This document shows, in pieces, positions 5,275 through 11,591 of a stretch of 11,591 nucleotides of DNA. Made by a program: the position numbers and the translations under genes. Origin of the DNA: Alphaproteobacteria bacterium (lineage in GTDB: Bacteria > Pseudomonadota > Alphaproteobacteria > Rhizobiales > Xanthobacteraceae); contig VAZQ01000124.1 of assembly GCA_005883115.1 (NCBI GenBank), forward strand, positions 1-11,591, given 5' to 3'. Each line of letters begins with the position of its first letter. Positions within the stretch are counted from its first letter, which is position 1. The notes below the pieces were generated by a model. It saw only the letters and a program-made list of their open reading frames with translations. It made no database searches and had not been told where the DNA came from.

Positions 5275-6405
5275 ATGGTTGGATCGCGTCGCGGGGCGTC
5301 CGCTCGGGCGCCCCGCGTCAGTTTCGAGTGCGTCGCAACCAACCGCGTTCTCGTCGGCGACTGCATTGCCGAGATGGCAAAGCTGCCGGCGGAATCGGTT
5401 GATCTCATTTTCGCTGATCCCCCCTATAACCTGCAGCTGCAAGGCGACCTCAAGCGTCCCGACGACTCGCGCGTCGATGCGGTCGACGACGACTGGGACA
5501 AGTTTTCGAGTTTTGTCGCTTACGACGACTTCACCCGCGCTTGGCTCATCGCATGTCGGCGCGTGATGAAGCGCGAGGCGACGCTGTGGGTGATCGGCTC
5601 CTATCACAACATCTTTCGCGTCGGCGCGATCCTGCAGGACTTGCGCTTCTGGATCCTCAACGATGTAGTGTGGCGCAAATCGAATCCGATGCCGAATTTT
5701 CGCGGGCGGCGCTTCACCAACGCGCACGAGACGCTGATCTGGGCGGGACGCGACCCGGGCGCGAAGGGCTACACCTTCAATTACGAAGCGCTCAAGGCGG
5801 GCAACGACGGCGTGCAGGTGCGCTCGGACTGGACCATTCCGCTGTGCACTGGCGAGGAGCGCCTCAAAGGGAGCGACGGCAAGAAGCTGCATCCGACTCA
5901 GAAGCCGGAGGCGCTGGTGGCGCGGATCATGCTCGCATCATCGCGGCCCGACGATCTCGTGCTCGACCCGTTTTGCGGCAGCGGCACGACCGGCGCGGTC
6001 GCCAAGCGATTGCGGCGGCGCTTCGTCGGCATCGAGCGCGAGAGCGCCTATGCGGCGGCCGCACAGGCGCGTATCGCAGCGGTCACGCCGCTGCCCGTAC
6101 CCGCGCTCGCACCCTTCATGACGGCGCGCGAGGCGCCGCGCGTGCCGTTTTCGGCACTGATCGAGGCCGGGCTGATCGCGCCGGGCGCCCGCTTATGTGA
6201 TGCCCTGCGCAAGATCGAGGCGCTGGTTCGCGCCGACGGCGCGATTGCGTTGGGCGAGACGGTCGGCTCCATCCACCGCATCGGCGCGCTGGCGCAAGGC
6301 TTGGAGGCGTGCAATGGCTGGGCCTTCTGGCACGTCAACACGGCCAAGGGGCTCCTCTCGATCGATGTTCTGCGCGCGCAAATCAGGGCGCAAATACAGG
6401 CGTAG
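5275..6405 (+). CDS. ccrM: Cell-cycle DNA adenine methyltransferase CcrM (GANTC)
   Basis: The protein has 376 residues, the normal CcrM size. It transfers methyl from S-adenosylmethionine to adenine N6 in GANTC after replication. The order is that of a beta-class enzyme: catalytic DPPY at 48-51 (followed by NLQLQGDLKRPD), then the SAM-binding DPFCGSGTTG at 231-240. The C-terminal part (about 285-376), including EACNGWAFWH (344-353), matches the specificity domain of CcrM and separates it from plain Dam-like enzymes. The KLHPTQKPEAL segment is also typical. No strong Shine-Dalgarno precedes the ATG at 5275, but the start fits homologue N-termini. There is no companion restriction gene, so this is a solitary regulatory methylase. 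It ends 17 bases from the convergent SMP-30 gene. Confidence 0.97.
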   Translation: MVGSRRGASARAPRVSFECVATNRVLVGDCIAEMAKLPAESVDLIFADPPYNLQLQGDLKRPDDSRVDAVDDDWDKFSSFVAYDDFTRAWLIACRRVMKREATLWVIGSYHNIFRVGAILQDLRFWILNDVVWRKSNPMPNFRGRRFTNAHETLIWAGRDPGAKGYTFNYEALKAGNDGVQVRSDWTIPLCTGEERLKGSDGKKLHPTQKPEALVARIMLASSRPDDLVLDPFCGSGTTGAVAKRLRRRFVGIERESAYAAAAQARIAAVTPLPVPALAPFMTAREAPRVPFSALIEAGLIAPGARLCDALRKIEALVRADGAIALGETVGSIHRIGALAQGLEACNGWAFWHVNTAKGLLSIDVLRAQIRAQIQA

Positions 6406-6422
6406 CGCCTGCCCGAGGGCGC

Positions 6423-7434
6423 TCACCCGCCCGGCGCGCCTTGCGTGTTGACGAAGAGCGAATAGACCGAGTGGCTTGCGGCCATGAACAGCCGGTTGCG
6501 CTTGACACCGCCGAAGCAAACATTGGCTGAGCGCTCCGGCAACCCGATGAAACCGATCGCTTTCCCGCTCGGATCGAAAATTTTCACCCCATCTTGTTGC
6601 GCGTTGCCCATGCCCCAGCCGCACCACAGATTCCCATCGACGTCGCAGCGGAGGCCGTCGGGCGTGCGCCCGGCTCGGCAGTGATGAAGGCGCGGCTGTT
6701 GCCGATCTTGTCATCGTTAACGTCGTACACGCGGATCACTCGCGGGGTTAGGCCAGCTTCGACAATGTAGAGCTTCTTCTCGTCGGGCGAGAAGCAAAGC
6801 CCGTTCGGCCGGTTGATGTCGCCGGCAACCACCGTCGCGCGACCCGACTTCGGGTCGAGCCGATAGACATTGGTCGGCAGCCGGGCGTGGTGACGTGACC
6901 CTCGTAGTTGCCGAGGATGCCGAACGGCGGATCGCTGAACCAGATCGAATCGTCGGATTTGACCACGATGTCGTTCGGCACGTTGAGCGGCTTGCCGTCG
7001 AACTTGTCGATCAGCACCGTGATGTTGCCGTCGTACTCGGTCCGCGTCACCCGGCGGGTGTCATGTTCGCAGGTGACGAGGCGGCCCTGCCGATCGCGGG
7101 TGTTGCCGTTGGAGTAATTCGATGGACTGCGATAAACGCTGGTGCGTCCGGTCGTCTCGTCCCAGCGCATGATCCGGTTGTTGGGAATGTCGCTCCAGAG
7201 CAGGCAACGCGCATCGCCGAAATAGACCGGCCCTTCGCACCAGCGCATACCGGTGGCGAGCCGCTCCACGCCCGCCTGGGCGATGCGATATTTGGCAAAG
7301 CTCGGGTCGAGAATCTGGATCGCAGGGTCGGGATAGCGCTCGCTTGGCTCCCAGCCACCGAGTGCCGTGCGCGTAAATGTCGTCGCCGCAGTTGCACCGG
7401 CGGCGGCAGTCAGATTGCGTCGCGTGAATTCCAT
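6423..7434 (-). pseudogene. Tat-type SMP-30/gluconolactonase, two frameshifts
   Basis: Three consecutive minus-strand frames together encode one SMP-30/gluconolactonase/LRE-like beta-propeller, a family of metal-dependent lactonases. The N-terminus has a twin-arginine signal (TRRNLTAAAGA), predicting export. Propeller segments follow in order: WCEGPVYFGD, PNDIVVKSDDSIWFSD, RPNGLCFSPDEKKLYI, TPDGLRCDVDGNLW and SANVCFGGVKRNRLFM. They include the Glu, Asn and Asp metal-ligand positions of the family. The frame is lost at 6881-6882 (between TTP and LPTNV) and again at 6666-6667 (between EPG and TPDGL). Each time two bases stand where three are expected. Restoring one base at each site gives 337 codons, a normal length. 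No internal stops occur in the joined frame, so this is either a very young pseudogene or two sequencing errors. Confidence 0.8.
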
Positions 7435-7440
7435 GGCAGG

Positions 7441-7447
7441 CCCTCCC
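7441..7447 (-). promoter_or_regulatory. Shine-Dalgarno of the SMP-30 gene
   Basis: The minus strand reads GGGAGGG six bases before the ATG at 7434, fixing this start. Its survival suggests the gene was recently functional, or still is if the frameshifts are errors. Confidence 0.7.
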
Positions 7448-7477
7448 GCACTTCCGATCTCGGCGGATCGTGCGGCA

Positions 7478-8572
7478 CTATCCTAACGCATGCGCCAGCA
7501 CTTTGCGCATGAGGTTCGGCAGTGCTTCATCGGCAAGATCAGCGCGCCTGACCCAGCGGGCGCCGGGCGGCGCCGTCGCGTCGGGGGCAAGCTCGGCGAG
7601 ATAGACGAAGAGCTCCAGCGGGAAATGCGTGAAGGTGTGTGTGACGACGCCGGCGAGCCGCCGCCACCTCGGCTGCGCGCGTCCGAGACGCGGCGCGAGC
7701 TCCGGACCGCCGTCGAAATCATGCGTCCACTGCGTCGTCGGAACCTCGGTCATGCCGCCGAGCAATCCCTTCGGTGGACGCGAGCGCACGAGCACGAAGC
7801 CGTCGCTACGAAGGACAACAAAGGCAGCGCCGCGGCGCAGCCGTCCCTCCCTCTTCGGCGCCTTCAACGGAAACGCCTCCGGGTCGCCGCGCCGGCGCGC
7901 GGCGCACGCGCTCCTCCAGGGGCACAGCGCACAAGTCGGTGTCTTCGGCGTGCAGATGGTCGCGCCGAGGTCCATCAGCGCTTGCGCGAAATCGCCCGCG
8001 CGCTCGACCGGCACGAGGCATTCGGCAAGCCGCCGAATGTTCTGCTTGGCGGCGGGCAGTTCGTCTTCAACCGCGTAAAGCCGTGCCACCACCCGTTCCA
8101 CATTGCCGTCGACCGCCGCAACCGGGGTATCGAACGCGATCGCCGCGATCGCCGCGGCGGTATAGGGCCCGACGCCGGGCAGGTCGGCGAGCGCCGCCTC
8201 GCTCTGTGGAAAAGATCCACCGTGATGCGCGACCACCGCCTTGGCGCAGGCATGCAAATGCCGCGCGCGCGCGTAATAGCCGAGCCCGGCCCACAGCTTG
8301 AGCACGTCCTCGAGCGGGGCTGCCGCGAGCGCGCGCACGTTCGGCCAGCGCGCGGCAAAGCGCGCGAAATACGGCGCGACCGCCTTCGTCGTGGTCTGCT
8401 GCAGCATGATCTCGGAGAGCCAAACCCGATACGGGTCGGGCCGCTCGCCCGGCATGGCGCGCCAAGGCAGCGCGCGACGGTGGCGGTCGTACCAGGCCAA
8501 GAGATCGGCCGCGCGCGCATGGCGCGGCGATGCGGCGCGCTTTCGTCGGACGGTCCCAACTGCTAGCGTCAT
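7478..8572 (-). CDS. mutY: A/G-specific adenine glycosylase
   Basis: The protein has 364 residues. MutY removes adenine mispaired with 8-oxoguanine or guanine in base excision repair. Visible features in order are SEIMLQQT (53-60) with catalytic Glu54; the helix-hairpin-helix LPGVGPYTAAAIAA (131-144); VDGNVERV with catalytic Asp155; and the [4Fe-4S] ligands Cys207-x6-Cys214-x2-Cys217-x5-Cys223. The NUDIX-like C-terminal domain (about 245-364), with GGMTEVPTTQW and THTFTHFPLELFVY, recognises 8-oxoG. The frame is open back to 8722, but ATG 8570-8572 avoids overlapping the divergent dciA gene and fits homologues; the start is not supported by a strong Shine-Dalgarno. The SMP-30 gene follows 43 bases downstream on the same strand. 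Only 28 bases separate it from the divergent dciA start. Confidence 0.95.
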   Translation of the reverse strand: MTLAVGTVRRKRAASPRHARAADLLAWYDRHRRALPWRAMPGERPDPYRVWLSEIMLQQTTTKAVAPYFARFAARWPNVRALAAAPLEDVLKLWAGLGYYARARHLHACAKAVVAHHGGSFPQSEAALADLPGVGPYTAAAIAAIAFDTPVAAVDGNVERVVARLYAVEDELPAAKQNIRRLAECLVPVERAGDFAQALMDLGATICTPKTPTCALCPWRSACAARRRGDPEAFPLKAPKREGRLRRGAAFVVLRSDGFVLVRSRPPKGLLGGMTEVPTTQWTHDFDGGPELAPRLGRAQPRWRRLAGVVTHTFTHFPLELFVYLAELAPDATAPPGARWVRRADLADEALPNLMRKVLAHALG

Positions 8573-8600
8573 ACGGAGCGATGTGGCAGAGCCTTGCAGT

Positions 8601-9077
8601 ATGAACAAGCCCGGCAAATCCTTCCCGCGACCGCTGGCGGAGGTTCTCCACCGAACGCTCACCGCGGCGTTCGCCAAGCAGGGTTTTGCCTCCACCGAGC
8701 TGGTCACTCGCTGGCCCGACATCGTCGGCGCGGAGATCGCGGACCATTCGGAGCCGGAAAAGATTCAGTGGCCGCGACCTTCCGCGTCGGACGCCCCAGA
8801 GCCGGGCGTCCTCATGCTGCGGGTAGAAGGACCGGCGGCGATCGAGATTCAGCATCTCTCCGGCGTGGTACTCGAGCGGGTGAACCGCTTCTTCGGCTGG
8901 CGTGCGGTCGGCGCGTTGCGGCTGCGGCAAGCGCCGCTCACCCGTCGCAAACAGACGCCGCAACGTCCAGTGGACAACGACGCTGCGGCGCGCGTCGCGG
9001 CGCATCTCGGCGAGATCACTGACGAAAAGCTGCGCGCTGCGCTCGGCCGGCTGGGAGCGGCCGTCAAGGAGTCGTGA
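8601..9077 (+). CDS. dciA: DUF721 / DciA-like helicase-loading protein
   Basis: The protein has 158 residues and belongs to the DUF721 family. Family members called DciA are known to interact with the replicative helicase DnaB and help load it in bacteria lacking DnaC or DnaI. The domain covers roughly residues 10-110: PLAEVLHRTLTAAFAKQGF, VTRWPDIVGAEIADHSEPEKI with the conserved Trp-Pro segment (38-39), LMLRVEGPAAIEIQHLSGVV and LERVNRFFGWRAVGALRLRQ. The tail after about 120 is a short helix-rich region. The ATG at 8601 gives the family N-terminus. The same frame is open back into mutY, but that part is antisense to a real gene. Its position between mutY and dsbA/smc is the usual rhizobial order. 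The assignment to DciA rests on family and context. Confidence 0.85.
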   Translation: MNKPGKSFPRPLAEVLHRTLTAAFAKQGFASTELVTRWPDIVGAEIADHSEPEKIQWPRPSASDAPEPGVLMLRVEGPAAIEIQHLSGVVLERVNRFFGWRAVGALRLRQAPLTRRKQTPQRPVDNDAAARVAAHLGEITDEKLRAALGRLGAAVKES

Positions 9078-9174
9078 GAAGACGGCCTTGGCATGGCGGC
9101 CGGCGCTTGCCACATTCCGGTCGGGAAAATCGAGCTCGGCTCGGGCGAAAGCCGGCTAACCAGACGGATGTCAC

Positions 9175-9876
9175 ATGACCACGCAACCCGAAGCCAGCCT
9201 CAGCGTCACCCGCCGTTATGTGCTCGTCGGCGCGACTGCCCTCGTCGCGGTCCTTGCCGCGGGCGGCGCCGGCCATGAGTTCTGGAGCTTCCCCGATACA
9301 GCCGCGGCGCAGTCCGGCCCCAGCGGAGAAGTGTCCGTGGCCGACCTGCTCGTGCCGGGTCCGCTCGGCGATGAGATCCAGGGCCAGGCGGATGCTCCGG
9401 TCACCATCGTCGAATATGCCTCGATGACATGTCCCCACTGCAGCCATTTTCACGAGACCACCTACCCCGAGATGAAGAAGAAATACATCGATACAGGCAA
9501 GGTGCGCTTCGTCTTCCGGGAATTTCCGCTCGATCCGCTCGCCCTCGCCGCCTCGATGCTCGCGCGCTGCGCCGGCAAGGACAGATATTTCCCGCTGATC
9601 GACGCCTTCTTCGCGCAGCAGAAGGATTGGGTGGTGCAGAAGCCGCTGCAGCCGATGTTCGCGATCGCCAAGCAGGCCGGCTTCACCCAGCAAACCTTCG
9701 ATCAATGCCTTGCGAATCACCAGATGGAGCAGAGCATCGTCGAAGAGCGCACACGCGCCACACAGAAGTTCAACGTCAATTCCACACCGACCTTTTTCAT
9801 CAATGGAAAGACATTTCGCGGCGCCCTCACGCCCGAGGAGCTGGACAAGCAGATCGCTCCGTATCTCAAGGGCTGA
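9175..9876 (+). CDS. DsbA-family thiol:disulfide oxidoreductase
   Basis: The protein has 233 residues and is probably periplasmic. The N-terminus carries a twin-arginine-like VTRRYVLVG (11-19) followed by a hydrophobic stretch to about 32, then a linker to about 70. The thioredoxin-fold domain has the redox motif Cys86-Pro-His-Cys89 in TCPHCSHFH and the cis-proline loop STPTFFING (203-211, Pro205). Two further cysteines, Cys132 and Cys178, lie in the inserted helical part. CPHC is the DsbA motif, so disulfide formation in exported proteins is the expected role, though substrates are unknown. The ATG at 9175 has only a weak GGA upstream. It lies 97 bases after dciA and 233 before smc, and no other dsb gene is visible. 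Confidence 0.92.
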   Translation: MTTQPEASLSVTRRYVLVGATALVAVLAAGGAGHEFWSFPDTAAAQSGPSGEVSVADLLVPGPLGDEIQGQADAPVTIVEYASMTCPHCSHFHETTYPEMKKKYIDTGKVRFVFREFPLDPLALAASMLARCAGKDRYFPLIDAFFAQQKDWVVQKPLQPMFAIAKQAGFTQQTFDQCLANHQMEQSIVEERTRATQKFNVNSTPTFFINGKTFRGALTPEELDKQIAPYLKG

Positions 9877-9988
9877 TAACGCTTTTTTAACCACTTTACC
9901 GGCTGTTGGAGCAGGCCGGTCATCCGGGCTCTCCCGGCGGTGCCCCGTCGCGCCAGTGCGTGCGGGATAACGCGTTCTTTCTGTTGCG

Positions 9989-10007
9989 GAATCGCGCTCG
10001 GCGATTC
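9989..10007. promoter_or_regulatory. Hairpin made of two GANTC sites upstream of smc
   Basis: GAATCGCGCTCGGCGATTC is a perfect 7-base inverted repeat with a 5-base loop. Its outer five bases on each side are GANTC sites (9989-9993 and 10003-10007), the target of the CcrM encoded at 5275-6405. It sits 102 bases before the smc ATG. A link to cell-cycle control of smc is inference. Confidence 0.45.
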
Positions 10008-10060
10008 ATTGTGCCGGTCGATGCGGCGATCCTCCATCCACCGCTCGACCCACCCCATGG

Positions 10061-10091
10061 GCCCGAGGCCTGACCCATTCGGCCTCCGGGC
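10061..10091 (+). promoter_or_regulatory. Hairpin just upstream of the smc start
   Basis: CCCGAGGCC (10062-10070) pairs with GGCCTCCGGG (10081-10090) with one bulged C, giving about nine base pairs around a 10-base loop. It ends about 20 bases before the smc ATG and could form in the smc leader. No riboswitch class is recognised. It may influence translation or be incidental in GC-rich DNA. Confidence 0.35.
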
Positions 10092-10109
10092 GGTTAGGAC
10101 GGCGTCGGT

Positions 10110-11591
10110 ATGAAATTCACGCGGCTGCGCCTGCTCGGCTTTAAGTCTTTCGTCGAGCCGACCGATTTCTTGATCGAGCCGGGGCTCACCGGCGTGGTCG
10201 GGCCGAACGGCTGTGGCAAGTCGAACCTGGTCGAAGCGCTGCGCTGGGTGATGGGGGAAACCTCGCACAAATCACTGCGCGCCGCCGACATGGACGACGT
10301 GATCTTTTCCGGCACCACCAATCGACCGGGACGCAACAACGCGGAGGTCGCGATCCAGATCGACAATGCTGCGCGCAAGGCGCCCGCGCAATTCAACGAG
10401 CACGACACCCTCGACATCTCGCGCCGGATCGAGCGCGACGCAGGATCGACCTACCGCATCAACGGCCGCGAAGTACGCGCCCGGGACGTGCACATCCTTT
10501 TCGCCGACGCCTCGACCGGTTCACGCTCTCCCTCGATGGTGCATCAGGGCCGCATCGGCGAGATCATCCAGGCCAAGCCCGAGCAGCGCCGGCGGGTCCT
10601 CGAAGAGGCGGCCGGTATATCGGGGCTGCATGCGCGGCGGCACGAGGCGGAGCTGCGGCTGCGCGCCGCAGAGCAGAATCTCGCCCGGCTCGAGGACGTC
10701 ATCAATCAGCTTGCCGGACAGATCGACTCGCTCAAAAAGCAGGCGCGGCAAGCGATCCGTTACCGCACCGTCGCGGAGCAGGTGCGCAAAGCCGAGGCAA
10801 TGCTCTTGCACTTGCGCTGGGTCGCCGCCAATGCGGAACTTGCCGAGGCGGAACACGCCAAAAACGCGGCGGTGCGTGTGGTCGCCGAGCGTACCGGGCA
10901 ACAGGCCGAGGCATCCAAGCGCCAAGCGCTCGCGGCCGCCGCGCTGCCCGCCTTACGCGAGGCCGAGGCCCGCGCTGCCGCCGCCTTGCAGCGGATAACC
11001 ATGGCGCGGGAGGCGCTTGATCGCGAGGAGGCGCGCGCCACCGAGCGCATGGCCGAGCTTGACCGCAGGCTCGTTCAACTTGCCGACGACATCGAGCGAG
11101 AACGGCGGCTTGCCGCCGACGCGCAATCAGCGTTGGCGCGGCTTGCCGCCGAGGAGGAGACGCTCGACCGCGAGGCCGAAGTCAATGACGAGCGCCGCGC
11201 GGGCGCCGACAAGCGAGTTGCCCAAGCGGATGCCGTGCTGGCGCGCTCGGAGAAAGCCGGCGACGAGCTCACTGCCACGCTCGCCGACCTGACCGCGCGC
11301 CGCAACGCGCTTGAGAATGCCATGCGCGAGCACGGCGAGCGCGCGGCGCGCCTGGCCGACGAAATCGCCGCAGTCGAAGCGGAGCTCGCAGAGATCTCCG
11401 CCGCGGAGCGCGCCGATCTGGCGCCGCTGTCCGCGGCAGCGGAAGCCGCGCAAGCGGCGGCCGCCGATGCGGAAACCGCGGCCGTGCGCGCGGAGGCCGC
11501 GCATTCCGCCGCGCGCCAAGCGCTCGACGCTGCGCGAGGGCCGCTGGGCGAGGCTGAGCGGCGCACGCAGCGGCTCGAGACCGAAGCGAGG
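10110..11591 (+). CDS. smc: Chromosome segregation protein SMC, N-terminal part
   Basis: The 494 codons present are the N-terminal ATPase head and part of the first coiled coil; the gene continues past the window. SMC forms ring dimers that organise and help segregate the chromosome. The head begins MKFTRLRLLGFKSFVEP with Walker A GPNGCGKSN (31-39, Lys37). It continues with ALRWVMGE, DVIFSGTTNR, and the block VHQGRIGEIIQAKPEQRRRV into LEEAAGISGL (about 146-176). From about 178 onward the sequence is Ala/Glu/Arg-rich heptad-like coiled coil. The signature motif, Walker B and hinge are not in the window. The ATG at 10110 gives the exact family N-terminus. A weak GGACGG precedes it. In Hyphomicrobiales smc commonly follows a dsbA-like gene, as here. 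Confidence 0.97.
   Translation, partial: MKFTRLRLLGFKSFVEPTDFLIEPGLTGVVGPNGCGKSNLVEALRWVMGETSHKSLRAADMDDVIFSGTTNRPGRNNAEVAIQIDNAARKAPAQFNEHDTLDISRRIERDAGSTYRINGREVRARDVHILFADASTGSRSPSMVHQGRIGEIIQAKPEQRRRVLEEAAGISGLHARRHEAELRLRAAEQNLARLEDVINQLAGQIDSLKKQARQAIRYRTVAEQVRKAEAMLLHLRWVAANAELAEAEHAKNAAVRVVAERTGQQAEASKRQALAAAALPALREAEARAAAALQRITMAREALDREEARATERMAELDRRLVQLADDIERERRLAADAQSALARLAAEEETLDREAEVNDERRAGADKRVAQADAVLARSEKAGDELTATLADLTARRNALENAMREHGERAARLADEIAAVEAELAEISAAERADLAPLSAAAEAAQAAAADAETAAVRAEAAHSAARQALDAARGPLGEAERRTQRLETEAR

Larger units (their letters stand above)
9877..10109. other. Structured intergenic region between dsbA-like gene and smc
   Basis: This 233-base gap holds several perfect inverted repeats. 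ACCGGC (9898-9903) and GCCGGT (9915-9920) have an 11-base loop. CCGGG (9924-9928) and CCCGG (9933-9937) enclose CTCT. GAATCGC (9989-9995) and GCGATTC (10001-10007) enclose GCTCG. GAGGCC (10065-10070) and GGCCTC (10081-10086) have a 10-base loop. None of the GC-rich stems is followed by a T run, so no classical terminator is evident; the first two may still act as transcript ends or 3' stabilisers. I see no convincing open reading frame and no strong promoter for smc. Confidence 0.6.

Noticed and set aside
7490..8566. 358-codon plus-strand open frame
   Set aside because: It is antisense to mutY, whose catalytic and Fe-S motifs are unmistakable. The frame has no domain.
8067..9113. 348-codon minus-strand open frame
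   Set aside because: It spans mutY in another frame and lies antisense to dciA. It shows no family motif.
9887..9892. T run after the dsbA-like stop as a terminator
   Set aside because: No stable stem precedes the T run; the nearest hairpins lie downstream of it.
9064..9894. 276-codon minus-strand open frame
   Set aside because: It is antisense to the DsbA-like gene with its CPHC motif. This is a shadow of a GC-rich gene.
1..11591. New defence or mobile system
   Set aside because: No transposase, integrase, toxin-antitoxin pair, restriction partner for ccrM, repeat array or atypical composition was seen. The genes are conserved housekeeping or common accessory families.

Overview
The window is GC-rich, densely coding bacterial chromosome. 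Gene content points to an alphaproteobacterium of the order Hyphomicrobiales (Bradyrhizobium/Xanthobacteraceae-like). The main clues are a CcrM-type GANTC methyltransferase, an alphaproteobacterial LexA-box sequence (GAAC-N7-GAAC), a PA0069-family radical SAM gene next to rnhB, and the order mutY / DUF721(dciA) / dsbA-like / smc. I see no rRNA, tRNA, CRISPR array, insertion sequence, prophage or integration signature. No gene-free stretch exceeds 300 bases; the longest gaps are about 190 to 235 bases and are described as features.

Layout. The first 1.67 kb is read leftward: a PA0069-family radical SAM protein (455-1672) followed by the 5' part of ribonuclease HII (rnhB, cut by the window edge). 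A short region (1673-1861) with a putative SOS box separates these from two rightward genes, a small GT2-like glycosyltransferase (1862-2425) and a MarR-GNAT fusion (2477-3418) preceded by a palindromic operator. Leftward moaB converges on the MarR-GNAT gene, and the two stop codons overlap in one CTAG. A leftward YpfJ-type zinc metallopeptidase (4114-5049) is divergent from rightward ccrM (5275-6405). ccrM converges on a leftward Tat-type SMP-30/gluconolactonase gene that carries two single-base frameshifts. Upstream of that lies leftward mutY. The right end is a rightward cluster, dciA-like DUF721, dsbA-like thiol oxidoreductase and smc, with smc running off the window after 494 codons.

How the genes relate. 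Much of the window concerns DNA replication and integrity: RNase HII (RNA in DNA), MutY (8-oxoG:A mismatches), DciA (replicative helicase loading), SMC (chromosome organisation) and CcrM (cell-cycle methylation). The radical SAM gene may join this theme, since it has an SOS-type box over its putative -35. The other genes (moaB, metallopeptidase, DsbA-like protein, glycosyltransferase, MarR-GNAT, SMP-30) are ordinary accessory or housekeeping functions.

I did not find a clearly new multi-gene system. The items most worth following are regulatory: the SOS-box match, paired GANTC sites against the ccrM start and inside a hairpin upstream of smc, a three-half-site MarR operator, a palindrome holding -10-like elements for two divergent genes, a REP-like hairpin repeat, and the twice-frameshifted SMP-30 gene.
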